Notes: generated from the sequence alone by a model not told the origin. 64,000 nt of DNA from Hemileia vastatrix (GCA_030280995.1 JASXTE010000004.1:17437185-17501184), one strand, 5' to 3'. Positions 44,593-55,572 are shown, counted from the first letter of the stretch. Numbers and translations: made by a program.

Positions 44593-45435
44593 TTAAATCA
44601 TTGTTTTATCATCAGAGTGTTTCATAAAAACTGGTACTCTTTCCACATAAGAGGTATTATCTTTTATTTTTTCAGTATTTTTCAAAATTTTAGCTACTTC
44701 AATTTCTACTCTTTGTAACCTATCTTTTATTACAGGTACATGAGTTAAGGTATCATTCAGATTTGAAAAAGACAATTTTACACGTCCCTCTATGGTAGCC
44801 ATAATATTCTGAGAATGTTCAAATTTATTTTCTAAATTTTTAATCTCAGAGTTTAATTGTTTGTTTTCATTGATTAATTCATTATTTTAATTCTCAATAA
44901 TTTTTAACCTATTGGCTGTTGTACTAAATGATTGTGTGAGGTGTAATAATACACTTTCTGTATTATTGTTTGACTCTCTAGAGAACTCTTCCAATTTTTA
45001 AATTCTTAACAATAATTTACTAATTATTTTTGGTTCCATTGGATTTTCTTTAAGAAAATATTCAATTTTGTCTGTGTCCAATTCAGAAGACTCATCATCA
45101 GGTTCAAGATTTAATTCATTTGGTTCCATTTTTATATTAATAGCATTTTTCTGGTGGTCAATAAAACTATGTACATTGTCCTCATTTAAAGACAAGTTTA
45201 ACATGTTATTTTCAAATGAATAATATTGTAAATCCTTATCAATTATATCCAATAACTCTCTATCAATTTCATTACCTATAAGTAATTCATTGTTAAGATT
45301 ATATAATTGATCCTGAGAAGATGGATGACTTACCAAGGTCTTATTCCATTTCCCCTGCCTCTCCTTGGCTTTACCCTGTAAGGGTGACTGCTGGAGCCCT
45401 GCTGTTGAGGGTTGTTGTAGTTTTGGGCATACCAA
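44593..45435 (-). pseudogene. M2 gag N-terminal region
   Basis: Two frames: 45435-44998 (acidic, with E-L-N-L-E-P-D-D-E-S-S-E-L and ending K-L-L-L-R-I) and 44802-44593 (V-P-V-I-K-D-R-L-Q-R-V-E-I-E-V-A-K-I-L, coiled coil). They occupy the place of P residues of about 235-440, which are likewise coiled coil. The first overlaps the end of ORF1 by 106 nt in the -1 register. Confidence 0.6.
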
Positions 45436-45779
45436 TCACACTTCCATTTGCTTACTGTAATTTTTTGATCCTCCTCTTTGGCTGGAGGTGTTGCTATGGA
45501 ACTGTTGGGTGCCACTGTTGGTGGTTGAGCCTTTATTTCTACTAGAGCTTGATTGACTTCTACGACACCCTGAGCTGCTCTTTTCTCCAGATTGTTTATC
45601 TGATCCACTATATTTTTTACACTTATTTTCAAAGTGTTCAGTAGAGTGGAGAGAGAGTGAATTTGTTCTTGTAAGGTATTCTTTGTTTTCTTTATTGATA
45701 CTTGTTTTAAAAGTTTTTCCCTTTCCTCCAGAGACATTTGTGGAGTGATGGTATTTATGGGGGACTCCTGGCCCTCCAT
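45330..45779 (-). CDS. M2 ORF1, small protein of the overlapping frame
   Basis: It starts at a true ATG (45779) and codes for 149 residues. It has a charged, heptad-containing N-terminal part (E-E-R-E-K-L-L-K-Q-V-S-I-K-K; I-V-D-Q-I-N-N-L-E-K-R), a Pro/Ala linker, then V-S-K-W-K-C-D-W-Y-A-Q-N and a basic tail S-H-P-Y-R-V-K-P-R-R-G-R-G ending I-R-P-W. The frame at 56557-57117 in P and a broken frame in M1 (39980-39720) share the S-K-W-x-x-D-W, H-P-Y-x-x-basic and R-x-P-W elements. Function unknown; a nucleic-acid-binding or assembly role is only a guess from the basic tail. Confidence 0.65.
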   Translation of the reverse strand: MEGQESPINTITPQMSLEEREKLLKQVSIKKTKNTLQEQIHSLSTLLNTLKISVKNIVDQINNLEKRAAQGVVEVNQALVEIKAQPPTVAPNSSIATPPAKEEDQKITVSKWKCDWYAQNYNNPQQQGSSSHPYRVKPRRGRGNGIRPW

Positions 45780-46437
45780 TTGAATGTCCTGTACCAGGTT
45801 TCTCAGCTCTAGGTCTTAAGCTATAAGGTTTTCCTTATTACTCACAATATCATTGTTATCACACATTTTTACATGGAATTTAATCAAAGAATTGAAATTT
45901 GAGATTTTTAAAACTTCAAAAAGGAGTTTTATCAGTACTTATTAATACCACTGAAGACAATTTTATTGCTTACTTGTAGGTATAAAGTTAATTTAGAAGT
46001 GCCAAAAGTCAAATATGCTTTTATGTGGTCGCTTGATTTAACTGGTCTACAATATGTAGCCGTGTTTTTATATTTAAAAAGAAAATTTGTCAGTAAGATT
46101 CTTTCTAAATATTAAATGAATTTTACAAACCAATAAAAGGGGATTAAGAGTCCTGTTAAAAGAAAACAATCAATCAGTTTAATTGGTTATCATCTGCAAA
46201 GATCACAAATTTAATTGGTCTATTGACAGACTCCCACTAAGAACAATTTTATGTTAAATTAGTGGTAAAATTGTTGATTCAATATCACAATTTTATTATA
46301 TAACAGGGCTTCTTTTTCTGAAATCACTATATAAGTGACCCCAACCTGTTGTGATTATCCAAATATTTCTATAGGGATTTTATTTACGTGTACCTTCTTT
46401 GAAACTTTTACTTACTGGATTATAACAGAATTCTTGA

Positions 46438-46452
46438 GGAAAGGTCCCCAAT
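46438..46452 (-). promoter_or_regulatory. M2 primer-binding site candidate
   Basis: Directly after the LTR end (..CCTGACA) the minus strand reads ATTGGGGACCTTTCC. P has ATTGGGATCCTTTCC and M1 ATTGGAGGCCTTTCC in the same place, so it is a conserved family signal. TGG three bases in could pair with a tRNA CCA end, but I could not assign the tRNA. Confidence 0.6.
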
Positions 46453-47953
46453 TGTCAGGCTGAGGTCAAGTACAAAGACGTGAACTAGCTTGAATGATCA
46501 GTTGTCTAGAATATTTAATGGTCATATATGAATACTGTAGTACAAATCCAACAAATAGTAAAATATAATTCTAAATAATGGTCTCAGTAATATAATTTTC
46601 ACTATTTTTATATATGGCTTACAATCTTTTTAGTTGGTAGAAAAATAGATTTTATAATTCAGATACTATTAAAAAGTCTTATAAAAGTACTAATTGATAT
46701 GTATTGTAATTTATTTGGTTATATTAGTTAAATTGTAAATGATAAAGAATGTAGAAACAAGACCCAAAAACCTCCTCCTTTTATACACACTGAGTTCCCC
46801 AATGATTCCCTTGATGTACCACCCAATACACAGTTAATGACGCCTCCAAACCACTAATAGACATTCCCATCAACATTCCCAGTAACCCATGACATGATTA
46901 GAAGAGTAACAACCGTCAAAATCCTGTATTAATAAGGAAAATCCATCAAAATTAAAGAATAAGAAAAAAAGAGAGTATATGCGTATTAAACAATAATATA
47001 AAAGATTAAAGAGGAAACTTTTAAGGTTAATAATAGTTTAATAATAGGGGAGACTCACTGTATAAACAATGGGGCTAATCCTGACATTATACTACATGAA
47101 ATTCCCATTCAAAAATACCCAATATTGACTGAGAAACCACCCAAAAACTCAAAAAAGAGCGTGAGATGTGGGGTAACTACATGCAGTCCTTGGCAGGCGC
47201 TTGCATGTGTAAATCCTTGACTTATTTTAGGCGAATTTAAGTGTGGTGGTAAAATAAGGTGCCAAGAGTGAGGTTATTAATGAAATTAGTGCATATAATG
47301 AGGGTCAATGCATTATTAATTAAGCTAGGACACTAAATAAGTGCCTGTTGCCTATTTTAGTGTGTTTCCCCACAGTGGGCGTAGAATGTGGGGTAATTAT
47401 AGTGTGAAAAAGCTAACTTTGCTAAAAATGAAGCTATTCACACGGGGAAAAAGCAGGCAGTATGTGGCCAGTACACAGAAGCCATTTCTGGCATAAAAAA
47501 CACCAAATTTGAAAAGTGTTATTTTTATGCATTTGAATAGCCAAATCAATAGTCCTAAATGAGAAAAATTGATCTTTCAAAGCGCATTTTTGATATTCTC
47601 AAATTTATGGTGCGTATAGTCAACTTTTAAGTGAAATAAAGCACATTTCTTGTTTTTTGCATAAAACAGTGAAAATAACAGCTTTAAGTGTACTTAAAAA
47701 TTATGTAGCCTTATACTTAAGGTTCTTAAGATTACCTATACATATTCCAACTTAATATTAAGTACATAAGACTTATAAAAGGTGGATATATGCATGTATA
47801 TAAGGTGTTATAATGGCATATTTTGTATATTATCATAATTTTACTTATGTATACTGTTTGTGTACTCTTAATTATTTTTCCCATGTATAGTTCATGTGTT
47901 TAACATAACTTATAAGTACTTTTTAATCAGTCCTGGAGATATACAGGCTGACA
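46453..47953 (-). repeat. M2 5' LTR
   Basis: 1501 bp, ends TGTCAGG and GGCTGACA on the plus strand, next to the primer-binding site. About 98% identical to 40321-41821 by eye. Confidence 0.92.
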
Positions 47954-48711
47954 TTATTTATGCTTTCAGTTAAATTACTAGACATGATATCTTATGAAGA
48001 AAAGAAAATCAAGTTCTTCAACAAGAATGAGCTGATTTTCTTTAAAAGTGGTATATTTTAATATTTCAAAAAATAAAACAAAAATTATAAATATTAGTTG
48101 AATAAAAAAATAAAGGAATATACTGAAAAAAATATTAAGATTATTATTTATAATCTAAAACAATAATCCAAAATTTATTAAATGTATATAATGTGATTAT
48201 ATATATATATAATAATAATTACTAATTATTAAATTGGGAAAAATACAAAAGTATTAATGTCAACCAATAATAATTATACCAAAATAATTGGCAATGATTG
48301 GGACTAATCACAGAGTACTATTATTGTCAACCAATAATATCTAAATTTAATGAAAAAATTAATTTAATAATTAATCAAAATATATTTATCTTCTAAGCCT
48401 AAAAGGGTTCCTCTATTATTGTCAACTAGGAAAAAAAAATAAAAAATTGATCACTTACACTCAGTGTCTCAGCAAAGTAGCTAAGGTACTGTTATTGCAA
48501 TAAAAATTTAATATTATAATTGTGAGGTGCAAAGTTAGACTTATTAGAGTGATCAAAAAATAACTAAAATATATAGAATTATCGTGATTATATAGCTCAT
48601 TGTAGAAAGACCCTAGTTCAATTCACAGTTGCGGAAAAAATTAGTTTTGCAGGTGCAAGGTGGTCCATGCATTAGTTGTTTGTTTATTTGTAAAAGTTGT
48701 TTTTGTCATTT
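47954..48711 (-). other. M1 leader, including tRNA-like segment and stem-loop motifs
   Basis: Non-coding between the M1 primer-binding site and gag. It contains three GTCAAC motifs (48259, 48325, 48421), at least one of which forms the family's bulged stem-loop: on the minus strand GGTTGAC is matched by GTCCC about 22 nt later, as in P. At 48581-48635 a tRNA-like segment lies on the plus strand. Confidence 0.55.
48581..48635 (+). other. tRNA-like segment antisense to M1
   Basis: It has an A-box-like TATAGCTCATTGTAGA (48591-48606), close to the TAGCTCAGTTGGTAGA of real tRNAs. A B-box-like AGTTCAATTC (48615-48624) follows, then a TTGCGGA acceptor-like end and an A run. The arms do not pair properly and the anticodon arm is missing, so it is a relic. 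P has a related segment in the same antisense position. Confidence 0.5.
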
Positions 48712-48726
48712 GGAAAGGCCTCCAAT
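48712..48726 (-). promoter_or_regulatory. M1 primer-binding site candidate
   Basis: Minus strand ATTGGAGGCCTTTCC, directly after the LTR end, aligned with the conserved sites of P and M2. Confidence 0.55.
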
Positions 48727-49338
48727 TATCAGCCGGTCTGCTAGAAGTTATGGTGAAAGGAGAAGGAAGAAGAAGAAGAGGACAAAGAGGAAGGAAAAGG
48801 GAATAAAACTAAGGACAACGATTGATTTTTTTAAAGGATTTGTCATGGGTTTGGTTTTATATAAATTCTTGTAAGTACTTTCTTTTCTCTTCTTAAACAA
48901 AACAACTGGATAATATTAAAACTTCTATTAATGCAACCTATTAGCTATTTAGTACTTATATTTATTAAAGGGGTAAGTGCCAAAATAAAAATTATCATAT
49001 GTAGTAGAAGTTGTAACTATTCATTTATAAAAATAAAGTAAAGTATAATGGTGGATAAAATAAGTGATGGGGCTTCAGGGAGTCACCCAATTCCCTCATA
49101 TAGGCAAAAGGGCCCTCTGAAGTGCCATAAAAAAGTATATACAATATGAGAAATAAAATAAAGTAAAATAAAGTAAATGTAACAAGAAAATACTTCTGAA
49201 GCTGAAACAAGTAATTAAATACATGATTAAGATCCCATTTCCCACCAATTAAAACCCAGACACTGTAACGGAATTAAGTGGGACATTAAATTAGTTTTAA
49301 ACTAAAGAATTCTAACCATTTTCATTTAAAACAAGTTT
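48727..49338 (-). repeat. M1 5' LTR, partial
   Basis: It matches 32886-33515 of the M1 3' LTR through ATTTAAAACAAGTTT, where the match stops and a new LTR end (TGTAAGCC) starts at 49339. I read this as M3 inserted into the M1 LTR. The rest of this LTR should lie beyond the window, past M3's 5' LTR. Confidence 0.7.
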
Positions 49339-50618
49339 TGTAAGCCAGTTGTCTAGAAGAAGAAGAAAAAGAAGAAAGAAATAAAAGGGAACTAGGATAA
49401 GGTGAGGGATAGCAATTAATAATAAATGAGAATTAAAATAAGAGAGAAAAATAAAGGAATGCAACAACAATTGCCTGAGCAGAGACACAACAGGAGGTTC
49501 AATTTAAATATTATTATTGTTATTTTATTAAGTTCTATCTCAGTGCATGGTTCACAATTATATTTATTAATAGACTTACTGCAACCTTAAAATAATTATT
49601 CATCTTTAAATTAGAATTATAATACTAATAAAAATAAAATAAACATGTTATATTTTAAAAATATGTTAAAAAGTTTAATGTAATAAGTGATGCAGCTACA
49701 GGGGATTATCCAAAGCCTTTCATAGGCAAAGGATCCTCTGAAGCGCCACAAATGAGTAATTGCAAAGTAGTAATAAAGTGAAACAAGAATATAAAAGAAT
49801 ATAACTAAAACATACAGATTGAGAGAAAAACATGAAACAATAAACTAAACTTGTGAGAAAGTAACCAATTTTCCCACTATAAGTTCCCAAAACAATTAAT
49901 TAAAATAATCAGTAACTAAGTAAGTCTGAAACATAAGAACAGTGATTAAAATAACCCAAAACAGATATTAGAGTGAGATGTAAAGGGTTTAATCAAAACA
50001 AATAGAATTATTTTCATGCGAAAATCCATGTAATCAATTTAATCGAGTATAAAGAAAATTTAATTAATTGTTTTAACTATTTAATTAATTCAGTAACTAG
50101 TTTAAATGAAACAAATAATTAATTTAATGATATTTCAAATTTAAAGTGAGAATTTTAATACCATCTTATTAAATAAGTGTTTTAATTTATTTAATAATTT
50201 TACTGACACAATTAAGGGTCAAAAAAGCGCCCAATATTATTGTTTAATAAGATATGTATGGCTTTATTTAATATATAATTTTAATTAATTAATTTAATTA
50301 CATTATAAGTTAATTTTACACTTATAATTTATAATATATGTTTATTATTAGTTAATTATTAATTTATATTTATTAAATACATAAAAATGCGCCATAATTT
50401 ATAGAATATATATCATGCTTAATTTAAATGTATAAATAATTTATATAATAATAAAATTAATATAATACTTATTATATATATTTAATAAAATAATTATATC
50501 ATTTCATTATGCAATATAATATTAATTTATATACATAATAATCATATTTTTACACCCTCTTTTAGTTTCATTAAATTGAAATAAAATTTACTGGGCTTCT
50601 GGTATAGCCTGGCTGACA
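49339..50618 (-). repeat. M3 3' LTR
   Basis: On the minus strand it starts TGTCAGCCAGGCTATACC next to the polypurine tract GAGTGAGGGAG and ends ..CTGGCTTACA at 49339. It repeats the features of the M1 LTR: a GAAGAA run at 49357, GGGATTATCC..AGGATCCTCTGAAGCGCC near 49705, and GGTCAAAAAAGCGCCCAAT near 50217. Confidence 0.75.
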
Positions 50619-50651
50619 CTCCCTCACTCTAAAAAAAACAATAAAAAAATG

Positions 50652-51574
50652 CTAAGATTTTTTCTTTTTATACTTCTTTAACAGAGTAGGAAGATTTAAA
50701 ATTTCCTTTCCAGGTATCCATACATCATGTTCAGATGATTTGTTCTTATATCTCAATAAATTTTTAGTACCTCTTTCAGAAATGATAGTTCTATCATGGA
50801 GAATTTTATCAATTTCTGCAGTTTCTGTGACTTCCTGAGGGTTTTTCTTAGGTCTTCCCCTTCTTTTGGGAAATAATTCACTGTTAGAAGTATAAGGCTT
50901 AAGCAAAGAAATGGGAAAAACAGAATGTTTCCTATCATATGGAGAGTACAATAAAACCTCTACTGCATTATCTCCTACCATTATTTTAACAACAAATGGT
51001 CCCAAAAAATGATCATTTAATTTGTTTTTACCTTGTAGATTAAAATGGACAGTAGATATCAAAACTTTATCACCCTTGTCAAATGTGAATTCTTTATGGG
51101 ATTTATCCCATCTCTTCTTTATATATTCAAATTCTTTATCAATACAGCTTTGAGCATGTTTTCTGCATAGCTGTTGCATTTGCATAAAAGATTTTATACC
51201 AGGGTGTAGTTCCAACTTAGGTAATTTATTGTTTAGAATTTGAGAAGGAGTGTTTGGGACATAACCTAACCAAAGCTCAAAGGGCTTTTTCTCAGTGACA
51301 GAATGAACAGTGCCATTATATGCAAATTCAAGACAAGGCAATAGAGTGACCCAGTCATGAGTAAATCTGTCATTGGCTTTATATTCTAATCCAAAGGCAC
51401 AATACCTTCTAATAATATCTTCCAGAGTTTGAATCATTTGTTCAGCTAGACCATAAGTCTGAGAATGGTGAGCTGTAGACAACTCTAACTCACAACCACA
51501 AATATATGTCAAAGAGGTCCAAAACTCAGATGTAAATTTTGGATCTCTATCAGAGATAATGGCTTTTGGAAATC
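50652..51574 (-). pseudogene. M3 integrase C-terminal half and chromodomain
   Basis: The frame from the solo LTR junction reads F-P-K-A-I-I-S-D-R-D-P (second catalytic Asp), A-H-H-S-Q-T-Y-G-L-A-E-Q (third acid kept, neighbours changed), then the R-W-D-K-S-H-K-E block and chromodomain (E-I-D-K-I-L-H-D-R, Y-K-N-K-S-S-E-H-D-V-W-I-P-G-K-E-I), ending in K-Y-K-K-K-K-S as in P. It is open for more than 300 codons. Confidence 0.8.
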
Positions 51575-52371
51575 TGTCACGCGCCACGTGACACTCGAGG
51601 CAAAAGCAGCTTATTAAATCAATAAAACAGAGGTCTAAATACATACTCAAAGTGCAGAAAGCAATTCTACATAGCAACTGAGACTTTCCTTTGTGTACTC
51701 ACTATTCAACCGCGCTTGTCTAAACTCTAAATCTAAATTAGTCAATCTCTCAATAGTGTGTCTTAGTCTTTTTCTCAATAAGCAACGCACAGCGCAATAT
51801 TCAATGTAATAAGTCCGCTAAAAGGTTTATTAAATATCTGTGGGTTATTAAAAGTGGTAGTGAGAATGGACGATTAAAGGGTTAACAGATGTTAGTGAGG
51901 AGGGTCCAGGTGTAACAGGTGTAATTTTGGTGGTCTGTGGTGAACAGAATGATGGATGGGTATGAGGTCAATGCAAGGAGGAGTAAAGGATATAAAAGGG
52001 GTTGGATTTTGGTTCAACATTCTTTAGAATTAAATTATAAAAGCGTATATATAGTTAATAGTGGTAAAAGCTTCAGGTTAAATCATTATTATTGTATCTT
52101 TCCTTATTTTCTCAGTAATCATTTCTAAATCCTAAATCTTTGATTATTGAGTTTCCAACCCTTTGTGAGATCTTAAAGAATATTAATATTACCTTTAAAT
52201 TATATTAGAATTCTCTTCAAACATATCTTGAAGCAGTAGTTCTTCCTTCGAGTCATTTTTCGAATCACTTCCTCGAACATTTCCTCTGTGCTTTGTAGAA
52301 GTTTCTAAACTACTTCCCTCATCTCACTTCCAGGAACACCCTCAACCTTGTGCATAGGTTGTCCGGTGACA
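51575..52371 (+). repeat. Solo LTR of the E2 family inserted in M3
   Basis: 797 bp with perfect 6-bp inverted ends TGTCAC..GTGACA, homologous to both E2 LTRs, with no internal sequence. Target duplication AAATC (51570-51574) and AAATA (52372-52376), 4 of 5 matching. M3's integrase frame continues on both sides. It has a TATA-type element GGATATAAAAGGGG near 51988. It arose by LTR-LTR recombination after insertion. Confidence 0.9.
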
Positions 52372-53650
52372 AAATACAACAATATTGAACATGTAAGTCC
52401 ACCATAAGAAAGCTAATTCCTTTGTGGATACATCTTTGTGTGTGGGAATAAATTTGTACATTTTTGTGAATCTATCCACTATTACCCAACAAGAGCTATA
52501 ACTGTCTTTACCTGCTACAGGAAGACCAGTGGCAAAATCCATGTCAATTATTTTCCAAGGAGCATCAGGTGCTTAAATATGTTGTAATAACCCTGCTCTT
52601 TTACCTGTCAACCTTTTAGATTTCTGGAAGGAAGCACAAGATTCAACATATAATTTTGTATCTTCAGACATATTAGCCCACCAAGCAGTGTTTTTGATTC
52701 TAATCAATGTTTTTTTCAAGATCAAAATGACCAGCTAATATGTCATCATGACAAAGTTTGAGAATAGTTTCTTTCATAGAAGAAGGAATTACAATTACAT
52801 TAGTAAGCTTTCTTCTATAATATATATAACCATCTTCAATTGAAAACTTTCCCTTAATCAAAGCATTTTGATACTTTTCAGGAAGAGTTTTAATCAATGC
52901 TTGAATTGAAGCATTCTTAAGATCATTTAAGATAGTAACTAATTTATTTAAATCAGAATCTTTATCATATGAATCCAGAATTAATTGTATGAACTTGTCT
53001 TCCATATCAACTATAAATATACCATGGATATGAACAGTATCATCTTCAGGTACATAAGCAGGATTGGAGTCATTATTTGGCAGAGGCAATCTGGACAACA
53101 TATCAATATTGGATTGAAAATTTCCAGCCCTATGGATAATTGTCATTCTTCCTCTGTATTCTTGAACAGCAAATTGCCACCTAAAATTATGTCTATTAGG
53201 TGTTTTCAGGTTTAAGAGGGACTTCACAGCACTACAGTCAGTTACCAATTCAAACTTTTGGTCATCCAGGTAGTAATGAAGCTTCTCAAGAGCCCAAAAA
53301 ACTGCTAAGCACTCTAATTGAGTGGCACCATATTTCAATTCACTATTTCTCAAGGTTCTTGAAATATAACAAATTACAACCTCTGAGGATTTATCATTAA
53401 TAATTTGTTTCTGGTGAAGGGAAGCACCCAGAACAACAAAGCTAGCATCTGTGTACAGTAAAAAAGGGTTGTTGAAATCTGGAAGAGCCAAGATAGGGGC
53501 TGTCATTAAACAAAAATTTAATGCATCAAAAGCTTTTTGACAGTCATTATTCCAGATAAATGCATCATCTTTTCTAGTTAGTTTGGTAAGAGGTAAGGCT
53601 ATGACTTGATAATTTTTAATATATTGTCTATAATAGCCACACATACCAAA
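52372..53650 (-). pseudogene. M3 integrase N-terminal half and RNase H
   Basis: 53644-52700 runs from the RT connection block (M-C-G-Y-Y-R-Q-Y-I-K) through RNase H (L-Y-T-D-A-S-F, Q-L-E-C-L-A-V-F-W, V-T-D-C-S-A-V-K-S) to the integrase zinc motif start C-H-D-D-I-L-A-G-H. A frame change near 52700 is followed by 52542-52342 (M-D-F-A-T-G-L-P-V-A-G-K-D-S-Y, first catalytic Asp). Confidence 0.8.
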
Positions 53651-53692
53651 AAAACTTTGGTTTTCTCTAAAAGAAGTTGGTGCCTTTACATA

Positions 53693-54555
53693 TTAAATTG
53701 CAGCAACTTTGCTGTGGTCTACACAAATTTGTAGGCCTGAAACAACATGGCCAAGGACTTTCAAATATTGAAAACCAAATTTACACTTTTTCAAGGACAA
53801 GGTCATATTTATTTCATCCATTTTTTGAAAAACTCTATTTAAGTGAATCATATGTTCATCAAAAGTTTTAGAAAAAACTATAATATCATCAATATACACC
53901 ATGAGCCATCCCTCAATTATTTCCTGATGGAAAGTGTTATCCATGACTTTTTGAAAAACTGAAGGGGCATTTTTAGGGCCAAATGGCATTCTAATATACT
54001 TATATATTCCCATATGAGTAGCAATAAGTAAAAAATTTTGAGAATTTTGCTCAACTGGAACTTGATGATACCCTTTATTACCATCCAGACAACTAATAAA
54101 TTTTTCACCTTGCAAGGTAGCATGTATTGAATTAATTCTGGGTAAAGGATAAATATCATCAACATTATAAGTGTCTAATGCTCTGTAATCTCCACATAAT
54201 CTAGCTTTATCTTTATCATAAGAGATTAAAACTGGAGAGATGACACAATATTTTGGTGTAACATCTACTTTTTCAAAAATATTCATACTCAATATCGTGG
54301 AGATATTATTTTCTATATCCATTCTTTTTGTGGGAGAAGCAGGGTAAGGTTTTTTCTTTAGGCTAGGAGTTATTTCATCCAAATTTCAAGATAGAGAAAT
54401 TTTCATTTCTACTTTAACCAAGCCTAACACATGGGAACCATGAGCAAAAGCCATTGGGAAAGATGTAATTAAGGCTACTATTGAATCTTTTTGGTCATCA
54501 GTTAATTGATCACCAAATGAAGCTGTTTCAATTTCAGGAAATAATACATTCATTT
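53693..54555 (-). pseudogene. M3 reverse transcriptase
   Basis: The 54382-53693 frame covers I-T-P-S-L-K-K-K-P-Y-P, L-C-G-D-Y-R-A-L-D-T-Y, C-L-D-G-N-K-G-Y-H-Q, M-P-F-G-P-K-N-A-P-S and Y-I-D-D-I-I-V-F-S-K-T, all catalytic positions intact, up to G-H-V-V-S-G-L-Q-I-C-V-D. A stop at about 53693 ends it. To the right, 54383-54555 is the Pro-RT linker, cut by P. Confidence 0.85.
54551..54555. repeat. Target-site duplication CATTT, left copy (P)
   Basis: CATTT immediately precedes the P 5' LTR. The same five bases follow the 3' LTR at 63282-63286. Joining the flanks restores M3 colinearity. Confidence 0.95.
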
Positions 54556-55361
54556 TGTCAGCCAGGCTACTAGACTTACCCAGTGAAATAATTAATTATT
54601 TACTGGATGAAGCCGCACCTTACCATTTTAATTATTATTTAAATATAATTTAGTTACATTAAAATTAGTTATAATAAATTAACTAATTACAGAATGATAA
54701 AATTAAATAAATAATTAAAATTAAAATATAAAATTGTCCCTTATATTTTTCTCTAACACCGTGCTCATTTGACAGGTTGGAAAAAATAAAAATTTATATT
54801 GAAAAATAGATATTAAGATAAAATAAGATTTTAATATTCAAATAATATTAAGTATATACAAAAAATTCAAATTTCTTATTTAGAATTGACTTCTACAGTA
54901 AATATTAGATAAATTGATGTATTTCTGACATACTCTGTAAATACATCTTTTTGACACCTTCTTTTTAGAATAACTTTATTATTTGAAAATACTTCTTCTG
55001 GAATATTCTTTTCTCTCTCTCATACTACTGTTTTTAGAATTTGATTGCTGTGCTTTGTCTCTCCTTTGCCTATATAAGGCCTCTCTTTTTGTTGTCTTTT
55101 CATCATTCCTTAACTACATTACTTTATAACAACATTAACCAATCAAACACTTATTCTTATAATCTATAGCATTAGTATTTACAATATGTAACTCTAATAT
55201 ATAATTTATATCAATATTTTAATCATACCTCTTTTAAATTGAGTAAAATAATCATCCTAGATTTAAGAGATATGTACAAATTTGTTGAGAGTTCCTTTAA
55301 ACCTTCAAAACCCTCGTAAAAACTTCATACCAATCTTCTAGACCAAAAGTGCACCTTGACA
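54556..55361 (+). repeat. P 5' LTR
   Basis: Ends TGTCAGCC..CTTGACA. A TATA-type element, CCTATATAAGGCCTC, lies near 55070-55084. The sequence is AT-rich upstream of it and pyrimidine-rich directly after, a plausible transcription start region. It shows no similarity to the M2 LTR beyond the first few bases, although the internal regions are related. Confidence 0.95.
55068..55084 (+). promoter_or_regulatory. Candidate P core promoter (TATATAAGG)
   Basis: GCCTATATAAGGCCTC in both LTRs, with no differences nearby. A classical TATA position about 280 bp before the LTR end. Confidence 0.5.
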
Positions 55362-55376
55362 ATTGGGATCCTTTCC
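55362..55376 (+). promoter_or_regulatory. P primer-binding site candidate
   Basis: ATTGGGATCCTTTCC directly after the LTR. Conserved in M2 and M1 at the same position. The tRNA is not assigned. Confidence 0.6.
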
Positions 55377-55501
55377 GAAATATCGACGGCGCAACATTAC
55401 TTGAGGCTTAATCGAGGGGACTATTGGCGTACAAGTACCTGTAAAGGACGAGAGAAGGCGAGAAAACAACAAACGTCATACGTCACGTGATAAAAGTTTT
55501 T

Positions 55502-55572
55502 TCTGCGAACGGGAATCGAACCGTGCTCCAAAACCTAAGTTCATATACTGACTAAACATCGTATATATCGTG
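55502..55572 (-). other. tRNA-like segment antisense to P
   Basis: On the minus strand a perfect B-box, GGTTCGATTCC (55522-55512), is followed by an acceptor-like TCGCAGA and an A run. The T-stem can form only with one base missing on its 5' side. An A-box-like TTTAGTCAGTATATG lies about 40 nt before. The acceptor halves do not pair, so this is not a working tRNA. It corresponds to 48581-48635 in M1. Confidence 0.5.

Larger units (their letters stand above)
40321..47953 (-). mobile_element. M2: internally deleted gypsy element with 1.5-kb LTRs
   Basis: Two LTRs of exactly 1501 bp (3' LTR 40321-41821; 5' LTR 46453-47953) differ at about two dozen positions. The flanks TTATC and TTATT are a near-perfect 5-bp target duplication within M1. 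In minus order: 5' LTR, primer-binding site (46452-46438), leader, ORF1, gag-protease, the beginning of RT, then a junction straight into the integrase tail. About 2.0 kb encoding most of RT, RNase H and the integrase core are missing, so M2 can only move with help from a related element. Confidence 0.88.
32886..49338 (-). mobile_element. M1: old chromodomain Ty3/gypsy element, split by M2
   Basis: In minus-strand order: partial 5' LTR (49338-48727, cut by insertion of M3), primer-binding site (48726-48712), leader with a tRNA-like segment (48635-47954), M2 inserted at 47953-40321, gag from about 40320 to 37900, protease, RT, RNase H, integrase and chromodomain to 34328, and 3' LTR (34188-32886). 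Many stops and frameshifts. Pol is closely similar to P and M3, so all are one family. Confidence 0.85.

Noticed and set aside
48727..50618. One 1.9-kb LTR shared by tandemly arranged M1 and M3.
   Set aside because: A second LTR end (TGTAAGCC) lies inside at 49339, and the left 612 bp match only the outer part of the M1 LTR up to a sharp break. Insertion of M3 into the M1 LTR explains it better.
55502..55572. A functional tRNA gene.
   Set aside because: Only the B-box is perfect. The acceptor halves do not pair, the T-stem lacks a base and no sound anticodon arm forms.
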